NCBI RefSeq assembly: GCF_003367905.1
Contig: NZ_CP029462.1
Coordinates: 930,001 to 994,000 of the forward strand
DNA length: 64,000 nt
DNA from: Megasphaera stantonii
GTDB taxonomy: Bacteria > Bacillota > Negativicutes > Veillonellales > Megasphaeraceae
Reading direction: 5' to 3'
Position 1 is the stretch's first letter. Each line of letters opens with the position of its first letter. The notes under the pieces were generated by a model. It was not told the origin of the DNA, searched no databases, and worked only from the letters and a program-made list of their open reading frames with translations. Below, piece after piece: positions 45,933 to 54,839 of this stretch. A program made the position numbers and the translations under genes.

Positions 45933-45960
45933 GCGTAATCTCCTTTACACAATACCAAAT

Positions 45961-46353
45961 CTATGACTGAAACAAATCTAATGATGTATCTAGCGAAGTT
46001 AATAAAATACGGGCGCTGGTTACATTCGTCGCCAGCGGAATACAGTGCACGTCGCACAGGCGAAGGAAGGCCGATACGTCCGGTTCGTGAGGCTGCGCCG
46101 TCAGCGGGTCCCGCAGGAATACAACGGCGACGACTTCGCCCGACGCGATCATGCCGCCGATCTGCTGGTCGCCTCCCAGCGGTCCAGGCTGCATTTTTCT
46201 GACGGATAATCCCGTCGCGTCTTCAATCCGCTTTCCCGTTTCCCCCGTTCCGACCAAAGGGAACTTCTGCAATACGTGTTTAAACTGACAGGCCAATCCT
46301 ACCATATCCTGTTTCTTTGCATCATGGGCAATGAGCGCAACATACTTTTCCAA
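45961..46353 (-). CDS. mgsA: Methylglyoxal synthase
   Basis: 130 residues from the TTG at 46353, chosen because GGAGGTAAAG lies at proper spacing and the conserved N-terminus (KYVALIAHDAKK) starts there. GPLGGDQQIGGMIASGEV contains the catalytic Asp and phosphate-binding residues, and VVFLRDPLTAQPHEPDV is conserved. It turns dihydroxyacetone phosphate into methylglyoxal, a bypass used when sugar phosphates build up. Followed by pyk 28 bases later. Confidence 0.93.
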   Translation of the reverse strand: MEKYVALIAHDAKKQDMVGLACQFKHVLQKFPLVGTGETGKRIEDATGLSVRKMQPGPLGGDQQIGGMIASGEVVAVVFLRDPLTAQPHEPDVSAFLRLCDVHCIPLATNVTSARILLTSLDTSLDLFQS

Positions 46354-46555
46354 GGCTTTACCTCCTTTTTCTGTATCCGTAGCAATACTGTTCCAACTGG
46401 TACGTTTTTCGTCCCATGTGGGCAATATATACAGTGCCCGGCGTTGCTCGAGCACTGTTCGTCTTTGATTGTACCGTATCCCTTTCAATAATGCAAGTCC
46501 TAAATACGGCATTATCTCCAAAAACTATAGATTCTATGCAAGTATTACAAACCTA

Positions 46556-48541
46556 TTACCAAAGCTTTACCCGCTCTTCCGGCGCGACGTACATGCCGTC
46601 GCCGTCCTCTACGTCATAGGCCTCGTAGAACGAATCTGTCGCCGAAAGAGCGCCGTTGACCCGGGCCTGCATGATGGGATGGGGGTCGGTCTGCACGCTT
46701 TGCAGGAGCAGCTGCGGCGTCATTTTGCTGGCAAAAATAGCGGCAAAATTGCGGTACAAATCGCGCAGTGCTGCTTCGTCGCCGCCGGCGATTTCCGTCG
46801 CGACGGACAAGCCGCCGCAGTCGGCAATGGCTTCGTTGGCGACGAGGGCCCCGTTTTCATATAGGCCTTCAGCTACCTCATAGCGGCTGTAATAGGGGGC
46901 GAAGGCCGCGGCTTTTTGCTGAAACATCGCATAATCGCCGGCAGTCCACCAGTTCTTCATATTGCCGTCCTTATCGTACTGGCTGCCGTTGGGGTCAAAG
47001 GCATGGGAAATTTCATGGCCGATGACCACGCCGATGCCGCCGAGATTCGCGCCGTACGAGGCGTCGGGACTGTAAAAGGGCGGATTTAAGATGCCGGCGG
47101 GAATCGTAATGCTGTTGTTCGCCGGGATATACGCGGCGTTGACGTCCTGCGGCTGGAAGGCGTACCATTTATCCGGGTCAAAATCAGTCCCAATAAGCCG
47201 ATGTACCTGACCCTGTACCAGCACGGCGTTGTGCATGATATTGCGCAGCAAATCGCCGCCGTCCCCTTCGGATACGACGTCAGGCATATCCTCAATGATC
47301 GGCTTGTCGTCCGCCGCCGGACCGCCGACAAACACGCGCAGGGCGTCGAGCTTGCCTACGGCTTCTTTCTTCGTATCCTCATCGAGCCAGTCGTTTTTCA
47401 GCAAGCGCTCCCGATATACGCCGCGGATTTCGTCGATCATCGCCGTCACGTCCCGCACGGCGTCAGGAGAACAATGGTCCTTCATGTAGATTTGGCCAAA
47501 TTCATAGGGAAGAAGCGCCTGAACCATGCGGCTCGCCGTCTCTTCGTCGCTGCGGCTCTTCTCGATGCCGAAGCGGTACTGCGTATAGCTCCGCTGCAAA
47601 TCGCGAAGCCGCCTGTCGGCGTAAGGAGCGAAGCCGTCCATAATGCGGAACACGGCGTAGCTTTTCAACAGGGGCAGATTGTCCTGGACGTACGCCTCGT
47701 CTAGCTTCTGAAGATAGGCCGCGTCGGCCAGAAACAGCTTCTTCTCCTTTGTCAGCTTCCACGACGACAGCAGTCGGCGGCCGTCCATATGAGGCATGAA
47801 GGCTTCGATCTCTTTCCGCGTATACATCGTATTCAACACGGCAAAGTCATTGCGTTCTTCGCTGCTCAGCATGACCGGTGCCCAGCTCCGTTCCATGGCA
47901 AAAATAGCTTTGGCCTGCCGGACTGCTTCCTCTTCCGGGCACCCCGCCTCGGTTAGTACATCAGCAATATACTTCTTATAGGCCTGCCATGCGCCAGGCT
48001 GGGGCTCCTTTTCCAGCTCGTATTTGCTCAAAATCGTCCCCGCCGGCACGATGCGGGCGGCATAGCGCAGCGAATCGGGCATGCGGTCCGCCGTATAATC
48101 GACGAATACGGACGCGCCGGACACTTCCCTCACCTGGAGCAGGGCCTGGGTCAGCTCGTCCGTCGTTCCGGCCTGCCGCACGGGAGCCAGCACGTCCTGC
48201 AGATGCTGCCGCGCCGTCGCGTCGCGCCGTTCCATGTCGACAGCACAGCGATATAAATCGGCGATTTTCTGCTCCGGCGTCCCCTTCGCGTACGAGCCTT
48301 CCTTGGCAGCGATTTCATGCAGCTCCTGTTCTAAAATTTTCGTATTTTTCAGCGATTGTTCCTTAAACCAGGACCAGGATGGCTCGGTCGGCTCAATCTT
48401 TTTTTCCTCCAGCGTCGGCCCGTTGACGGCTAAGTAAAAGTCGTCCCGTTCCGAAACGGGCTCCTGGGCCTGGGCCGTGCCGAAACCCAGCAGCGCCGTC
48501 AGCACCAGCGCGGCCAGGCGTTGTTTCGTCCCATATCTCAT
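46556..48541 (-). CDS. M13-family zinc endopeptidase (PepO/neprilysin-like)
   Basis: 661 residues: a signal peptide (ALVLTALLGFGTAQA), the N-terminal M13 helical domain (DDFYLAVNGPTLEE), NAAYIPANNSITIPAGIL, the zinc site HEISH (about residue 508), the third ligand in NEAIADCGG and a C-terminus ending RVKLW, close to the family's C-x-x-W end but without the Cys. It degrades small peptides and is probably periplasmic or surface-attached. Stop codon 30 bases before the start-less region leading to mgsA; monocistronic or with queC upstream. Confidence 0.93.
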   Translation of the reverse strand: MRYGTKQRLAALVLTALLGFGTAQAQEPVSERDDFYLAVNGPTLEEKKIEPTEPSWSWFKEQSLKNTKILEQELHEIAAKEGSYAKGTPEQKIADLYRCAVDMERRDATARQHLQDVLAPVRQAGTTDELTQALLQVREVSGASVFVDYTADRMPDSLRYAARIVPAGTILSKYELEKEPQPGAWQAYKKYIADVLTEAGCPEEEAVRQAKAIFAMERSWAPVMLSSEERNDFAVLNTMYTRKEIEAFMPHMDGRRLLSSWKLTKEKKLFLADAAYLQKLDEAYVQDNLPLLKSYAVFRIMDGFAPYADRRLRDLQRSYTQYRFGIEKSRSDEETASRMVQALLPYEFGQIYMKDHCSPDAVRDVTAMIDEIRGVYRERLLKNDWLDEDTKKEAVGKLDALRVFVGGPAADDKPIIEDMPDVVSEGDGGDLLRNIMHNAVLVQGQVHRLIGTDFDPDKWYAFQPQDVNAAYIPANNSITIPAGILNPPFYSPDASYGANLGGIGVVIGHEISHAFDPNGSQYDKDGNMKNWWTAGDYAMFQQKAAAFAPYYSRYEVAEGLYENGALVANEAIADCGGLSVATEIAGGDEAALRDLYRNFAAIFASKMTPQLLLQSVQTDPHPIMQARVNGALSATDSFYEAYDVEDGDGMYVAPEERVKLW

Positions 48542-48571
48542 CGGTATCCTTACTCCTTTACAGTCGGAAAT

Positions 48572-49261
48572 CTATCTCGCCGTCAGCGCCGGATCGGCTG
48601 CGCCGTTGGCGGCAAAGGCCTTGGCCCGGTCGATGCAGGTCGCGCAGACGCCGCAGGGCCTGTCGCCGCCTTCATAGCAGCTCCAGGTCAGTTCGTACGG
48701 AGCACCCAGCCGCAGCCCTTCCTTGACGACGCCGGCCTTGTTCCACGACAGCAGCGGCGCTTCCAGGCGGCACGTGCGGCCCGAGCCTTCGTAAATAGCC
48801 GTCGCCATGGCCTGTTCAAATTCGGGCGTACAATCCGGATAAGCCCGTCCCGCCGCGTCGTCGGCGTGGGCACCGTAATAAATTACTTCAGCGCCGACGC
48901 TGACGGCAATTGCCGCGGCATAGGATAAAAATAAGCCGTTGCGGAAGGGCACGTACGTATCAACGGTCCCTTCGCCGCCTAATTCCTTCAGCTGCTCCGC
49001 ATAGGATTCATGGCGGATTTCCCTGCCCCTTCCCTGCAGCAGGGAGCTGTCACTCAGGGCGAAGGCCTGGGATAAATTCGTTTCTTTATGAGCCACGCCG
49101 TAATGGGCGGCTACCTGGCGGGCCGCCTGTATTTCCTTCGCGTGCTTTTGCCCGTAATAGGCCGTCAGGGCCATTACCTCACCGGCGCCGTATCGTTCCA
49201 CAGCCATAGCCAGGCAGGTCGTCGAATCGACGCCGCCGCTCAGCAGTACAATGCATTTCAT
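48572..49261 (-). CDS. queC: 7-cyano-7-deazaguanine synthase
   Basis: 229 residues: the PP-loop LLSGGVDSTTCLA at the N-terminus, YGQKHAKEI, and the C-terminal zinc site C-x8-CGVCATC. It makes preQ0 from carboxydeazaguanine, ATP and ammonia in queuosine synthesis. The ATG at 49261 is chosen because the P-loop follows at once. Other queuosine genes are not in the window and I see no preQ1 riboswitch upstream. Confidence 0.96.
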   Translation of the reverse strand: MKCIVLLSGGVDSTTCLAMAVERYGAGEVMALTAYYGQKHAKEIQAARQVAAHYGVAHKETNLSQAFALSDSSLLQGRGREIRHESYAEQLKELGGEGTVDTYVPFRNGLFLSYAAAIAVSVGAEVIYYGAHADDAAGRAYPDCTPEFEQAMATAIYEGSGRTCRLEAPLLSWNKAGVVKEGLRLGAPYELTWSCYEGGDRPCGVCATCIDRAKAFAANGAADPALTAR

Positions 49262-49295
49262 ATGTATTCTTCCTTTCCATCTGTACGATGACCCT

Positions 49296-49304
49296 ATTAT
49301 ACCA
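49296..49304 (-). promoter_or_regulatory. Extended -10 promoter of queC
   Basis: Minus-strand TGG-TATAAT, 35 bases before the queC start; no clear -35 box. Confidence 0.5.
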
Positions 49305-49403
49305 TATTTTGCCAAGCCGTTTTTCTGACGAAATCCCTTGCATTCCCCTAGCCGTCCTATATAATAAAAACCATAACGCACTATACTAAAGGGAGAAGAT
49401 ATC

Positions 49404-50294
49404 ATGATCAAAGCGCTGCTGCTCATATACGCCATTTGGGGATTTAACTGGGTCGCCATGAAGGAGGCGACGCTCTTTTTCCCTCCGGTCCTCTTTGCCT
49501 GCTACCGCTTCGCTGTCGGCGCGGCCATCCTGCTGGCCGTCAACGTCTGGCTGAAGCTGCCCCTTCCGCCGCGGCGGTACTGGAAATGGATCGCCCTGAC
49601 GGGACTGCTGCAGATCGCCGGCAACAACGCAGCCATGCAAATGGGCATTAAAGATCTGGACGCCGGCCTCGTCGCCGTCCTGAATTACAGCATGCCCGTG
49701 TGGGTCGCCATCCTGGCCCATTTCTTTTTAAATGAAAAGCTGACGAAGCGCAAGGCCTTAGGCGTCGTCGTCAGCATGGTCGGCCTGGTCATCCTCATGC
49801 ACATCGACTCCCTCGGCAACGCCTCCAGCCTGTTCATCACCATCGGCGGCGCCATTTCCTGGGCCGTGGCCAACGTCGTCATCAAGTATCAAAACAGCAA
49901 GCTGAAAAGCAAGGACTGCAATATGATTCAGTACACGGCCTGGCAGATGACCATCGGCTCTATCATCTTATTCGTCTACACCAGCTGTATGGAAACAGGC
50001 CAGGTACACTGGACGCCTATGGCCGTCGCCTGCCTGGCCTACAACGGCATCCTGGCCTCCGCCCTGGCCTTTTTCCTCTGGAACTACGTCCTCACCTGCA
50101 TGGAAGCCAGCAAGGCCTCTATTGCCGTCTTGGCCGTCCCTGTCGTCGGCGTCGTCTGCGGCATCCTCTTCTTAGGCGAAAGGCTGTATGTCAGCACTGC
50201 CGCCGGCATGGTTCTGATACTGGCCGGCATTATTCTCATCGTAGCGCAGAACTCAAAGCCCCTGTCCTCACGGTTTCATCGCTCAAAATCGTAA
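49404..50294 (+). CDS. EamA/DMT-superfamily transporter
   Basis: 296 residues with ten hydrophobic segments arranged as two EamA repeats; WGFNWVAMKEA at the N-terminus and the second repeat beginning near GGAISWAVANVV are typical. Members export amino acids or other metabolites; the substrate cannot be told. The ATG has GGGAGAAG upstream. A Lys/Arg/Ser-rich tail ends the protein. Confidence 0.9.
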   Translation: MIKALLLIYAIWGFNWVAMKEATLFFPPVLFACYRFAVGAAILLAVNVWLKLPLPPRRYWKWIALTGLLQIAGNNAAMQMGIKDLDAGLVAVLNYSMPVWVAILAHFFLNEKLTKRKALGVVVSMVGLVILMHIDSLGNASSLFITIGGAISWAVANVVIKYQNSKLKSKDCNMIQYTAWQMTIGSIILFVYTSCMETGQVHWTPMAVACLAYNGILASALAFFLWNYVLTCMEASKASIAVLAVPVVGVVCGILFLGERLYVSTAAGMVLILAGIILIVAQNSKPLSSRFHRSKS

Positions 50295-50380
50295 CAACAC
50301 CGAACATATACGAGCTTACGTAAAGCCACTGTATTCGAATTGCTATAAAAATTCGTATTCTTGTGCTTCCCATAATATGA

Positions 50381-50418
50381 CTGAACCCCGCTTGCTATAA
50401 ACAGCAGGCGGGGTTCAG
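50381..50418. terminator. Hairpin between convergent genes
   Basis: CTGAACCCCGC and its complement form a perfect 11-base-pair stem around a 16-base loop. There is no U-run on either side, so it may be a Rho-type or weak terminator. Confidence 0.5.
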
Positions 50419-50467
50419 CGTATGCATGTCAGTATATCATTATCAGAAAAAGGCTGGCTACTGTAAC

Positions 50468-51931
50468 TTAATGCCCCTTCGTCGGCTGCGCAGCCGGATT
50501 CATATTGGCAGCGGCAGAGCCGGCAGGAACGGTGCTTCGTCTCGTCTTAGAAATGATGCTGTGGCTGTAGCCATAGCCGAAATAGATAGCCAGGCCGACG
50601 AGGAGCCAAACGATGAAGCGAATCTGCGTAACGAGCGGCAGCATGTAAATCAGGATACCGCAGAAGACGATAGCCAGGGCCGGTACGAGCGGCACGAGCG
50701 GGCATTTGAAAGCACGCTGCTGGTTGGGGTTCTTCTTCCGCAGGATGATAACGGCCGCCGAAACGATGATGAAAGCGCAGAGCGTGCCGATGTTAGTCAT
50801 TTCCGCTACGGCGTTGATGGGCAGGAAGCCTGCCGTAATGGCCGTAATCACACCGACGAGAGCGGAGCTTCTGGCCGGAGTTTTATACTTCGAATGAACG
50901 TGGCCGAAGAATTTCGGCAGCAAGCCGTCGCGGGACATGACGAACAGCACGCGGCTCTGACCAAAGCTCATGACCAGCAGTACGGACGTAAGGCCGCAGA
51001 TAGCGCCGACCGATACGGCCGCAGCGCCCCAGTGATAGCCGACAGCCTGCAAGGCGAAGGCAACGGGAGCCGCCGTCGTCTGGAACTGCATAAAGGGAAC
51101 CATGCCGGTCAATACGGCGGAAACGGCAATGTACAAAATCGTGCAGATAATCAAGGATAAGATAATACCGCGAGGCAGCGATTTCTGGGGGTCTTTTACT
51201 TCTTCTGCCGCCGTGGAAACAGCGTCAAAGCCAATGTACGCAAAGAAGATAATCGATGCGCCGGCGAATACGCCCGACCAGCCGAAAGGCATGAACGGAA
51301 CCCAGTTCGAGGCGTCGACGTGGCTGAAGCCCAGCGCAAGGAACAATGCGACAACGGCCAGCTTAATGGCAACGATGACGTTGTTGACGAAGGAACTCTG
51401 CTTGACGCCGCGGATGTTGACAAAGGCGACGACAGCTAAGATGAGAACAGCCGGCAAGTTGACGATGCCGCCGTCATGGGGAGCCATTGTCAGTGCCGCC
51501 GGCAAGGTAATTCCCAAATTCATGAGAATATTGTTAAAATACCCGGACCAACCGATGGCGACAGTCGATACGGCGAAGGCATATTCCAAAATCAAATCCC
51601 AGCCGATGACCCAAGCCCAAAATTCCCCTAACGCTACATATCCATAGGTGTACGCGCTGCCGGCAACGGGAACCATTGCGGCAAATTCAGCGTAACATAA
51701 GGCGGCGCATCCGCAGGCTAAGGCGGCGATAATAAATGAAATAACCAGTGCAGGACCAGAATAATTTGCCGCAGCTACGCCTGTCAGGACGAAAATCCCC
51801 GTCCCTACGATGGCGCCGATCCCCAGCATGGTCAAACCGAACGTGCCGAGGAACTTGTTCATCCCGCCGTCCATTTTGGTTTCGGAGATGAACTCGTTAA
51901 TACTTTTCGTTCTAAATATTTTTTTAGTCAT
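50468..51931 (-). CDS. APC-superfamily amino-acid permease (CAT-like)
   Basis: 487 residues with 12 to 13 hydrophobic segments. GIGAIVGTGIFVLTG (the unwound helix that binds the amino-acid backbone), AGSAYTYGYVALGEFWAWVIGWDLILEY and FFAYIGFDAVSTAAEEVKDPQKSLPRGI are signatures of the cationic amino-acid transporter group (YfnA-like). Substrate is likely an amino acid but not defined. The 5' leader carries an 11-base-pair hairpin at 51955-51995. Confidence 0.93.
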   Translation of the reverse strand: MTKKIFRTKSINEFISETKMDGGMNKFLGTFGLTMLGIGAIVGTGIFVLTGVAAANYSGPALVISFIIAALACGCAALCYAEFAAMVPVAGSAYTYGYVALGEFWAWVIGWDLILEYAFAVSTVAIGWSGYFNNILMNLGITLPAALTMAPHDGGIVNLPAVLILAVVAFVNIRGVKQSSFVNNVIVAIKLAVVALFLALGFSHVDASNWVPFMPFGWSGVFAGASIIFFAYIGFDAVSTAAEEVKDPQKSLPRGIILSLIICTILYIAVSAVLTGMVPFMQFQTTAAPVAFALQAVGYHWGAAAVSVGAICGLTSVLLVMSFGQSRVLFVMSRDGLLPKFFGHVHSKYKTPARSSALVGVITAITAGFLPINAVAEMTNIGTLCAFIIVSAAVIILRKKNPNQQRAFKCPLVPLVPALAIVFCGILIYMLPLVTQIRFIVWLLVGLAIYFGYGYSHSIISKTRRSTVPAGSAAANMNPAAQPTKGH

Positions 51932-51954
51932 AATACCCCTCTTTCCCCTATCTT

Positions 51955-51995
51955 CGTAATCGGAGTTATACGTATAACCCCCTGCTCCGATTACG
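51955..51995 (-). promoter_or_regulatory. 5'-terminal hairpin in the permease leader
   Basis: CGTAATCGGAG and CTCCGATTACG are perfect 11-base arms separated by 19 bases that contain GTTATACGTATAAC, itself a palindrome. The likely transcription start falls at the outer arm, so the RNA would begin with this stem-loop; as DNA it could equally be an operator. Confidence 0.5.
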
Positions 51996-52001
51996 TTCTC
52001 T

Positions 52002-52029
52002 ATTATACTCCCTTATTTTAATTTGTAAA
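52002..52029 (-). promoter_or_regulatory. Promoter of the APC permease
   Basis: Minus-strand TTTACA (52024-52029) and TATAAT (52002-52007), 16 bases apart. Confidence 0.65.
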
Positions 52030-52357
52030 GGTTATTTTCGTGTTTTATTTTATATTTTTATAGTTTTAGCGTTTTTATTTAGAAAATATTCTAAAAAACA
52101 GGTATTTTAGTTAATTTTATATATTTAATATTCATTTTTTGTATGACATTTATGAATAGAGCTGCCTTTACCGTATATAGAAAAGCTTTACTACTATTTC
52201 ATCTTTATATTGTATATAAATTTCGTATTTTACAAAAATCCTGCTAGGTTTCTTCACACCAGCATACGTGATTTCCCTCTATATAAAAACGCTGCAAAAA
52301 AAGCGTCGCCAAAAACGAGGATAGCTGACCAAGTCCTCACTGCCATCATTTCACCCA

Positions 52358-52393
52358 TAAAAATAAGCGCTGGATTTTCTAATCCAAGCGCTT
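52358..52393 (-). terminator. Terminator of the molybdenum operon
   Basis: AGCGCT-GGATT and AATCC-AAGCGCT form a stem overlapping the mocA stop codon, followed on the minus strand by TATTTTTA. Confidence 0.8.
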
Positions 52394-52999
52394 TCTTTCT
52401 AACTGTCTTTCCGTCGCTTCCCAATCGTCTCTCGTATCGATATCGCAAAGCTCGCCTTCCGGCACGGCGAACTGCCATAGGTCGTCCTCGTATGTCTCCA
52501 ATATCGCCCTGCCGCCTCTATCGCCTTGCAGGGCCAGCAACTCGTCTTTATAAACATGGGAAAAAATCGCCGGACTGCCGCGGCGGCTGCCCGATACGGC
52601 GCAGCCTATGCCGCATCCCGACTGCGCGTATTGCTTGACGAAATCGCTTATGATCTCGCTGGAAAGAAAGGGCTGGTCGGCGGCGAAAAAGGCCCAAGCA
52701 TCAGCGGCGGCAGACGTCTCTACTCCCAGGCGGACAGATGCAGCCATGCCTTCTCCGGCGGCCGTATTTTTCACGGCAATCGCACCATGAGCCCGGCACC
52801 ACGACAGAATTTCGTCATACTGGCTGACGACGTATAGGCAGCACGAGCACGACAAGGAAACGCTGATACGCCGCGCTGCGTCCTGCAGCTGGTCAAAGCC
52901 ATGGCGATACAGGGGCTTGCCGGCCAGCGGGGCCAGCAGCTTATTGCCGCCAAAGCGTCGGCTGAAGCCCGACGCCATGTAAATCAATGCGATATGCAC
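52379..52999 (-). CDS. mocA: MocA-like molybdenum cofactor cytidylyltransferase
   Basis: 206 residues of the MobA-like NTP-transferase fold: IYMASGFSRRFGGNKLLAPLAGKPL (nucleotide-binding loop, variant of LAAGxSxRxG), FFAADQPFLSS (metal-binding DxP) and RGSPAIFSHVY. These enzymes turn Mo-molybdopterin into its CMP form for xanthine-dehydrogenase-type hydroxylases. Start is a GTG at 52999 inside the end of yqeC (16-base overlap). Last gene of the molybdenum operon. Confidence 0.85.
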   Translation of the reverse strand: MHIALIYMASGFSRRFGGNKLLAPLAGKPLYRHGFDQLQDAARRISVSLSCSCCLYVVSQYDEILSWCRAHGAIAVKNTAAGEGMAASVRLGVETSAAADAWAFFAADQPFLSSEIISDFVKQYAQSGCGIGCAVSGSRRGSPAIFSHVYKDELLALQGDRGGRAILETYEDDLWQFAVPEGELCDIDTRDDWEATERQLERKRLD

Positions 53000-53751
53000 C
53001 GTATGTCCCCCCGTTCCTCTATATCGAAAAAAGTCGTCAGCCCTATGGGCTCGGCCATGCGGCGCAGCAAAGCCTGTCCCCCCAGCCGGACCGCTTCACC
53101 ATCGGCCTGATTGAAAACAGGTACGACCGGCACCTTCCAATTTCGGCGCAAGGCTGCCAAACACGAAGTGACGACGGCGGCAAATACGTCGTCCGTAACG
53201 ACTTGCCGTCGAGCCCATCGGCTTCGTTCCCAGCGGAAACAGACCTCGTCCAGAGGACGGCTCAAGGCAGACAATCCCGCCACATGGACGATGCAATCAG
53301 TACGCGGCGGAATAACCGGCTCGTGCGGACCGAAGCATTTCAGCGGCTGCCGCCGCGACCCGTCGGCTTCGACGAGGACGACGTCGGCTAAGGTCCGGCA
53401 TACAGCAAAGAGAGCGTCGCCGCCGTAGCCAATCTTACCCCGGCCGTCCCGACGGCCGACGACTGCGAAGCCTTGCCCTTCCAGCAGCGATTTCACCGTC
53501 TCGGTATCGTCAGCCAGTAGTTCCGACGGCGGCTCGTACATATGGGTCGTCGTCGCTATGGCGACTCGTTTGCCCTGCCGGCGCAGCTCCTCAGCCAGCC
53601 GATAGATCCATGTCGTCTTGCCGCCTGAGCCGGTAAAGGCGACGACGGTTTTTTTCTTCTGCGCCAAGGACGAACAGCCATATGCCAATCCCTGCCGCAG
53701 CGACGGCATCTCTTCAGCCGCCCCGTTACGGCAGGCGAATATGCGGCACAT
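52984..53751 (-). CDS. yqeC: YqeC-type maturation protein of (selenium-dependent) molybdenum hydroxylases
   Basis: About 255 residues from the ATG at 53751, chosen for its GGAGGG site; it overlaps the end of xdhC by 26 bases. A P-loop FTGSGGKTTWIYRLAEEL and a strand VVLVEADGSRRQPLK (Walker B-like) are the marks of the YqeC family, which occurs with selenium-dependent molybdenum hydroxylase genes. The exact reaction is not established. Adjacent to xdhC and mocA. Confidence 0.8.
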   Translation of the reverse strand: MCRIFACRNGAAEEMPSLRQGLAYGCSSLAQKKKTVVAFTGSGGKTTWIYRLAEELRRQGKRVAIATTTHMYEPPSELLADDTETVKSLLEGQGFAVVGRRDGRGKIGYGGDALFAVCRTLADVVLVEADGSRRQPLKCFGPHEPVIPPRTDCIVHVAGLSALSRPLDEVCFRWERSRWARRQVVTDDVFAAVVTSCLAALRRNWKVPVVPVFNQADGEAVRLGGQALLRRMAEPIGLTTFFDIEERGDIRCISH

Positions 53752-54814
53752 CGGCGGCCCTCCACTTCTTCGCGTCGGCCTTTTCCCGACCTTCCCGCCG
53801 AGCCCTGACAGCGATGAGCTCCGCTGCAATGCTGACGGCGATTTCCTCCGGCGTCGCCGCAGAGATGGGAAGGCCGATGGGGCCGTACGTATTATCTATT
53901 TCTTCTGCTGCAAAGCCGTCGGCCAGCAGCTTTTCCCTCACGAAATGCAGCTTATTTCGGCTGCCGATGACCCCGATGTACTGAGGCCGCAGCGGCAATA
54001 TCTGCCGCTCTACGACGTAGTCGCCTACATGGCCCCTCGTCATGATGCAGACGTAATCATCTTCACCGATGTGGAAATCCGGCAGGTGCTCCAAGTCGGC
54101 GACGACGACGGACTCGGCGTCGGGAAACCGTTCGGCATTGGCAAAGTCTTCCCGGTCGTCTACGACGACGCAGGAAAAGCCAACGCGGGCTAATAGGGGA
54201 ACCAGGGCGCAGGCTACATGGCCGCCGCCGAAGATAAAGGCTCTGCTTGATGGAAAAAAGGACTCAGCGTATAGTAATCTCCCACTATACTGTATTAACT
54301 GCGGCTTATATGTAGTATTTTCTCCACAATCCTGTAAAAAACGCTGCAAATCCGCCGCATGTCGTCCATCGCCGCAGTATATCGTTTCCGGCCCGGAAAC
54401 GGCCATAGCCCACCGCTCAGGCTCCGTCATATCGCACAGGAGCAGATAGGGCCTGCGATTTCGGCCAGATTCAACCATAGCTCCGATACAGGCTGCCGCA
54501 TCGGGCCCGATATACTGGCAAAAGACCGTAACCGTACCGCCGCACACGGCCCCCATATCCGCCGCCGCGCCGGGGCTCAAATCATATGCCAGCAGCGTGG
54601 AAACACCGTCCTGCAAAACCCGTCTCGCCGCCTCGCAAGCCTTATACTCGCCGATGCCGCCGCCAATTGTCCCCACCGTATCGCCGGAGGCCAATACGAG
54701 CTGGCGACTGCCGGCGCCGCGGGGCGTCGCGCCGTGACTTTCCACTACCGTCAGCAGCGCCGCCGGCCGGCCGGCGCGGAGTTCTTCTTCCAATCTCAGA
54801 AATACGTCGTCCAT
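53726..54814 (-). CDS. xdhC: XdhC-family molybdenum hydroxylase maturation factor
   Basis: 362 residues. N-terminal XdhC domain (LLTVVESHGATPRGAGSRQLV, GTIGGGIGEYKA) and C-terminal Rossmann domain (FIFGGGHVACALVPLL, VDDREDFANAERFP, IMTRGHVGDYVV, YIGVIGSRNKL). XdhC binds the molybdenum cofactor, supports its sulfuration and inserts it into xanthine-dehydrogenase-like enzymes. The ATG at 54814 has AAAGGAT upstream. The target hydroxylase is not in the window. Confidence 0.9.
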   Translation of the reverse strand: MDDVFLRLEEELRAGRPAALLTVVESHGATPRGAGSRQLVLASGDTVGTIGGGIGEYKACEAARRVLQDGVSTLLAYDLSPGAAADMGAVCGGTVTVFCQYIGPDAAACIGAMVESGRNRRPYLLLCDMTEPERWAMAVSGPETIYCGDGRHAADLQRFLQDCGENTTYKPQLIQYSGRLLYAESFFPSSRAFIFGGGHVACALVPLLARVGFSCVVVDDREDFANAERFPDAESVVVADLEHLPDFHIGEDDYVCIMTRGHVGDYVVERQILPLRPQYIGVIGSRNKLHFVREKLLADGFAAEEIDNTYGPIGLPISAATPEEIAVSIAAELIAVRARREGREKADAKKWRAADVPHIRLP

Positions 54815-54839
54815 ATATCCTATCCTTTCCGCATAGTCC

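Larger units (their letters stand above)
51932..52357. other. AT-rich intergenic region upstream of the APC permease
   Basis: No gene is supported. The right half (about 52010-52250) is very AT-rich; the left part holds the permease promoter and 5' hairpin. Short open frames here have neither ribosome sites nor the codon bias of the neighbours. Confidence 0.6.

Noticed and set aside
44160-45938. Plus-strand open frame of 592 residues opposite pyk
   Set aside because: Mirror of the well-supported pyruvate kinase; composition is not protein-like.
49262-49403. preQ1 riboswitch before queC
   Set aside because: No preQ1-type short pseudoknot pattern could be seen; the space only shows a promoter and ribosome site.
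52210-52638. Open frame upstream of mocA (142 residues)
   Set aside because: It starts in AT-rich DNA and overlaps mocA antisense; no recognisable domain.
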